A DNA stretch of 6,664 nucleotides, from assembly GCA_007129135.1 (NCBI GenBank), contig SKWB01000265.1, positions 1 to 6,664 on the forward strand, given 5' to 3'. The position numbers and the translations under genes were made by a program. This DNA comes from Halococcaceae archaeon. Lineage in GTDB: Archaea; Halobacteriota; Halobacteria; Halobacteriales; Halalkalicoccaceae. Below are positions 5,354 to 6,664 of this stretch, piece after piece; position 1 is the first letter of the stretch, and every line of letters starts with the position of its first letter. The notes beneath the pieces were generated by a model. It did no database searches. It worked only from the letters and a program-made list of their open reading frames with translations, and was not told the DNA's origin.

Positions 5354-6664
5354 ATGCAGCTCTGCTGGCACCGGCGGGACCTCCGCGTCGCGGACAACCG
5401 TGCGCTCGCCGCCTGCGACGAGGCCCTCCCGGCCTTCGTCTTCGACGACTCGGTCCTCGCACACGCCGGGCCCCCGCGGGTGGCGTTCATGCTCGAGGCG
5501 CTCTCGTCGCTTCGCGAGGCCTACCGCGACCGCGGTGGCGACCTCCTGATCGAACACGGAGATCCCTCCACGGTGATCGCGGACCTCGCCGCCGAGTTCG
5601 GCGTCGACCGCGTCGTCTGGAACCAGGACTACTCGGGGCTGGCACGAGAGCGGGACGAGGCGGTCCGCGCCTCGCTCGACGAGGAGGGGATCGACCACGA
5701 GGCCTACCACGACGCGGTCCACCACGAACCCGGGACGGTGCTGACGAACGACGGCGATCCGTACTCCGTCTACACCTACTTCTGGAAGAAGTGGCGCGAC
5801 CGGGGGAAGGACGCGCCGGTCTCACCGCCCGATGCTATCGTCGACGAGGGCGACGGGGACCTCCCGACGCTCTCTGACCTCGGCTTCGACGAGCCCGAGG
5901 GCTCGGTCCCCGAAGCGGGAACGGAGGTGGCAGAGGCGCTCCTCTCGGAGTTCTGTGACGGGCCGATCTACCGGTACGCCGAGGAGCGCGACTACCCGAC
6001 CGAAGGCTGTAGCTCCCGGCTCTCGCCACACCTGAAGTTCGGGACGGTCGGCATCAGGCGGGTGTGGGAGGCGACCGAGGAGGCGAAAGGGATGGCAGAA
6101 ACCGACGAGGAACGCGAGTCCGTCACCGAGTTCCAGTCACAGCTCGCCTGGCGGGAGTTCTATACGCAGGTGCTCGCCTACCACCCCCACGTCGTCACGG
6201 AGAACTACAGGGAGTACGACGAGGGGATCGAGTGGCGCACCGACGAGGAGGGCCTCGCCGCCTGGAAGGCCGGCGAGACGGGCTATCCGATCGTCGACGC
6301 CGGGATGCGACAGCTGAGAGAGGAGTCGTACATGCACAACCGGCTGCGGATGATCGTCGCCTCGTTTCTCACCAAGGACCTCATGATCGACTGGCGGGAG
6401 GGGTACGCCCACTTCAGGGAGCTACTCGTGGATCACGACACCGGCAACGACACGGGCGGTTGGCAGTGGGCCGCGTCTACAGGTACCGACGCCCAGCCGT
6501 ACTTCAGGGTGTTCAACCCGATGACACAGGGCGAGCGCTACGACCCGGACGCCGAGTACATCACGGCCTACGTTCCCGAACTCGAGGGCGTCGACCCGGA
6601 GACGATCCACTCCTGGCACGAGATAGGGGAAGAGGAACGCGAGGCTGCGGCCCCGGAGTACCCG
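5354..6664 (+). CDS. phr: Class I CPD photolyase (cryptochrome/photolyase family), 3' end beyond window
   Basis: The 437 codons visible run uninterrupted to the right edge. The enzyme uses light and FAD to split UV-made cyclobutane pyrimidine dimers. Residues 1 to about 125 form the Rossmann-like antenna domain (MQLCWHRRDLRVADNRAL start); about 190-437 form the helical FAD domain. FAD-site motifs are SRLSPHLKFGTV (221-232), QLAWREFY (263-270), TGYPIVDAGMRQL (309-321), MHNRLRM (327-333) and GGWQWAASTGTDA (368-380). The electron-transfer Trp triad is complete: W294, W347 and W370, with spacing 53 and 23 identical to E. coli W306/W359/W382. N329 and M333 in MHNRLRM mark a CPD rather than a (6-4) enzyme. 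Two active-site positions differ from E. coli (Q263, D366; see findings). The text strongly resembles Halobacterium Phr2 as I remember it, which would put the missing tail at around 25-30 codons. The ATG is chosen because MQLxWHRRDLR is the canonical start; no ribosome-binding site is visible, so it is probably leaderless. Confidence 0.95.
   Translation, partial: MQLCWHRRDLRVADNRALAACDEALPAFVFDDSVLAHAGPPRVAFMLEALSSLREAYRDRGGDLLIEHGDPSTVIADLAAEFGVDRVVWNQDYSGLARERDEAVRASLDEEGIDHEAYHDAVHHEPGTVLTNDGDPYSVYTYFWKKWRDRGKDAPVSPPDAIVDEGDGDLPTLSDLGFDEPEGSVPEAGTEVAEALLSEFCDGPIYRYAEERDYPTEGCSSRLSPHLKFGTVGIRRVWEATEEAKGMAETDEERESVTEFQSQLAWREFYTQVLAYHPHVVTENYREYDEGIEWRTDEEGLAAWKAGETGYPIVDAGMRQLREESYMHNRLRMIVASFLTKDLMIDWREGYAHFRELLVDHDTGNDTGGWQWAASTGTDAQPYFRVFNPMTQGERYDPDAEYITAYVPELEGVDPETIHSWHEIGEEEREAAAPEYP

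Noticed and set aside
4700..5725. 341-codon minus-strand open frame across phoU, the gap and the photolyase
   Set aside because: It crosses an intergenic region and two clear plus-strand genes, and it has no family motif.
5302..5877. 191-codon plus-strand open frame over the photolyase N-terminus
   Set aside because: It is an Arg/Pro/Gly-rich shadow of the photolyase gene, which lies in another frame and has a canonical N-terminus.
1..6664. CRISPR arrays, tRNA or rRNA genes, insertion sequences, defence genes
   Set aside because: I found no regularly spaced repeats, tRNA-like folds, transposase motifs or composition shift; nearly all of the window is accounted for by standard phosphate-uptake and repair genes.

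Overview
The window looks like a chromosomal segment of a halophilic archaeon (class Halobacteria). The genes are GC-rich, the encoded proteins carry a heavy Asp/Glu surplus, the phosphate-binding protein has a twin-arginine lipoprotein signal with an LAGC lipobox, and AT-rich TATA-like boxes lie about 25-27 bases before start codons with no leader ribosome-binding site. Genus and species cannot be assigned from what is visible.

Layout, left to right. Positions 1-466 (minus strand) hold the N-terminal 155 codons of a regulator that joins a SpoVT/AbrB-type domain to the beginning of a PhoU-like helical domain; its 3' end is beyond the left edge. Positions 467-830 are a divergent intergenic region, AT-rich at both ends, with two stacked TATA-like boxes facing each way and a cluster of nested palindromes near its middle. 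Positions 831-5269 are a compact plus-strand operon for high-affinity phosphate uptake: pstS (Tat lipoprotein phosphate-binding protein), pstC and pstA (the two permeases), pstB (ATPase) and phoU (cytoplasmic modulator). Junctions are 12, -4, 2 and 4 bases, so translation is probably coupled. After an 84-base gap, positions 5354-6664 hold a class I CPD photolyase gene that runs off the right edge, probably only a few dozen codons short of its end.

How it works together: PstS, anchored outside the membrane, captures inorganic phosphate and hands it to the PstC-PstA channel, which PstB powers with ATP. PhoU probably damps or senses transporter activity. No PhoR/PhoB two-component system is visible, and the divergent AbrB-PhoU protein is the obvious candidate for local transcriptional control (inference). 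The photolyase repairs UV-induced cyclobutane pyrimidine dimers and appears functionally unrelated to the operon.

The gene content is a familiar haloarchaeal phosphate locus, not a new system. The points most worth following are the mirror-image promoter architecture (the same CTTATG hexamer at the same distance from both start codons), the palindrome cluster between the promoters, the AbrB-PhoU fusion regulator, and two photolyase active-site positions that differ from the E. coli enzyme.
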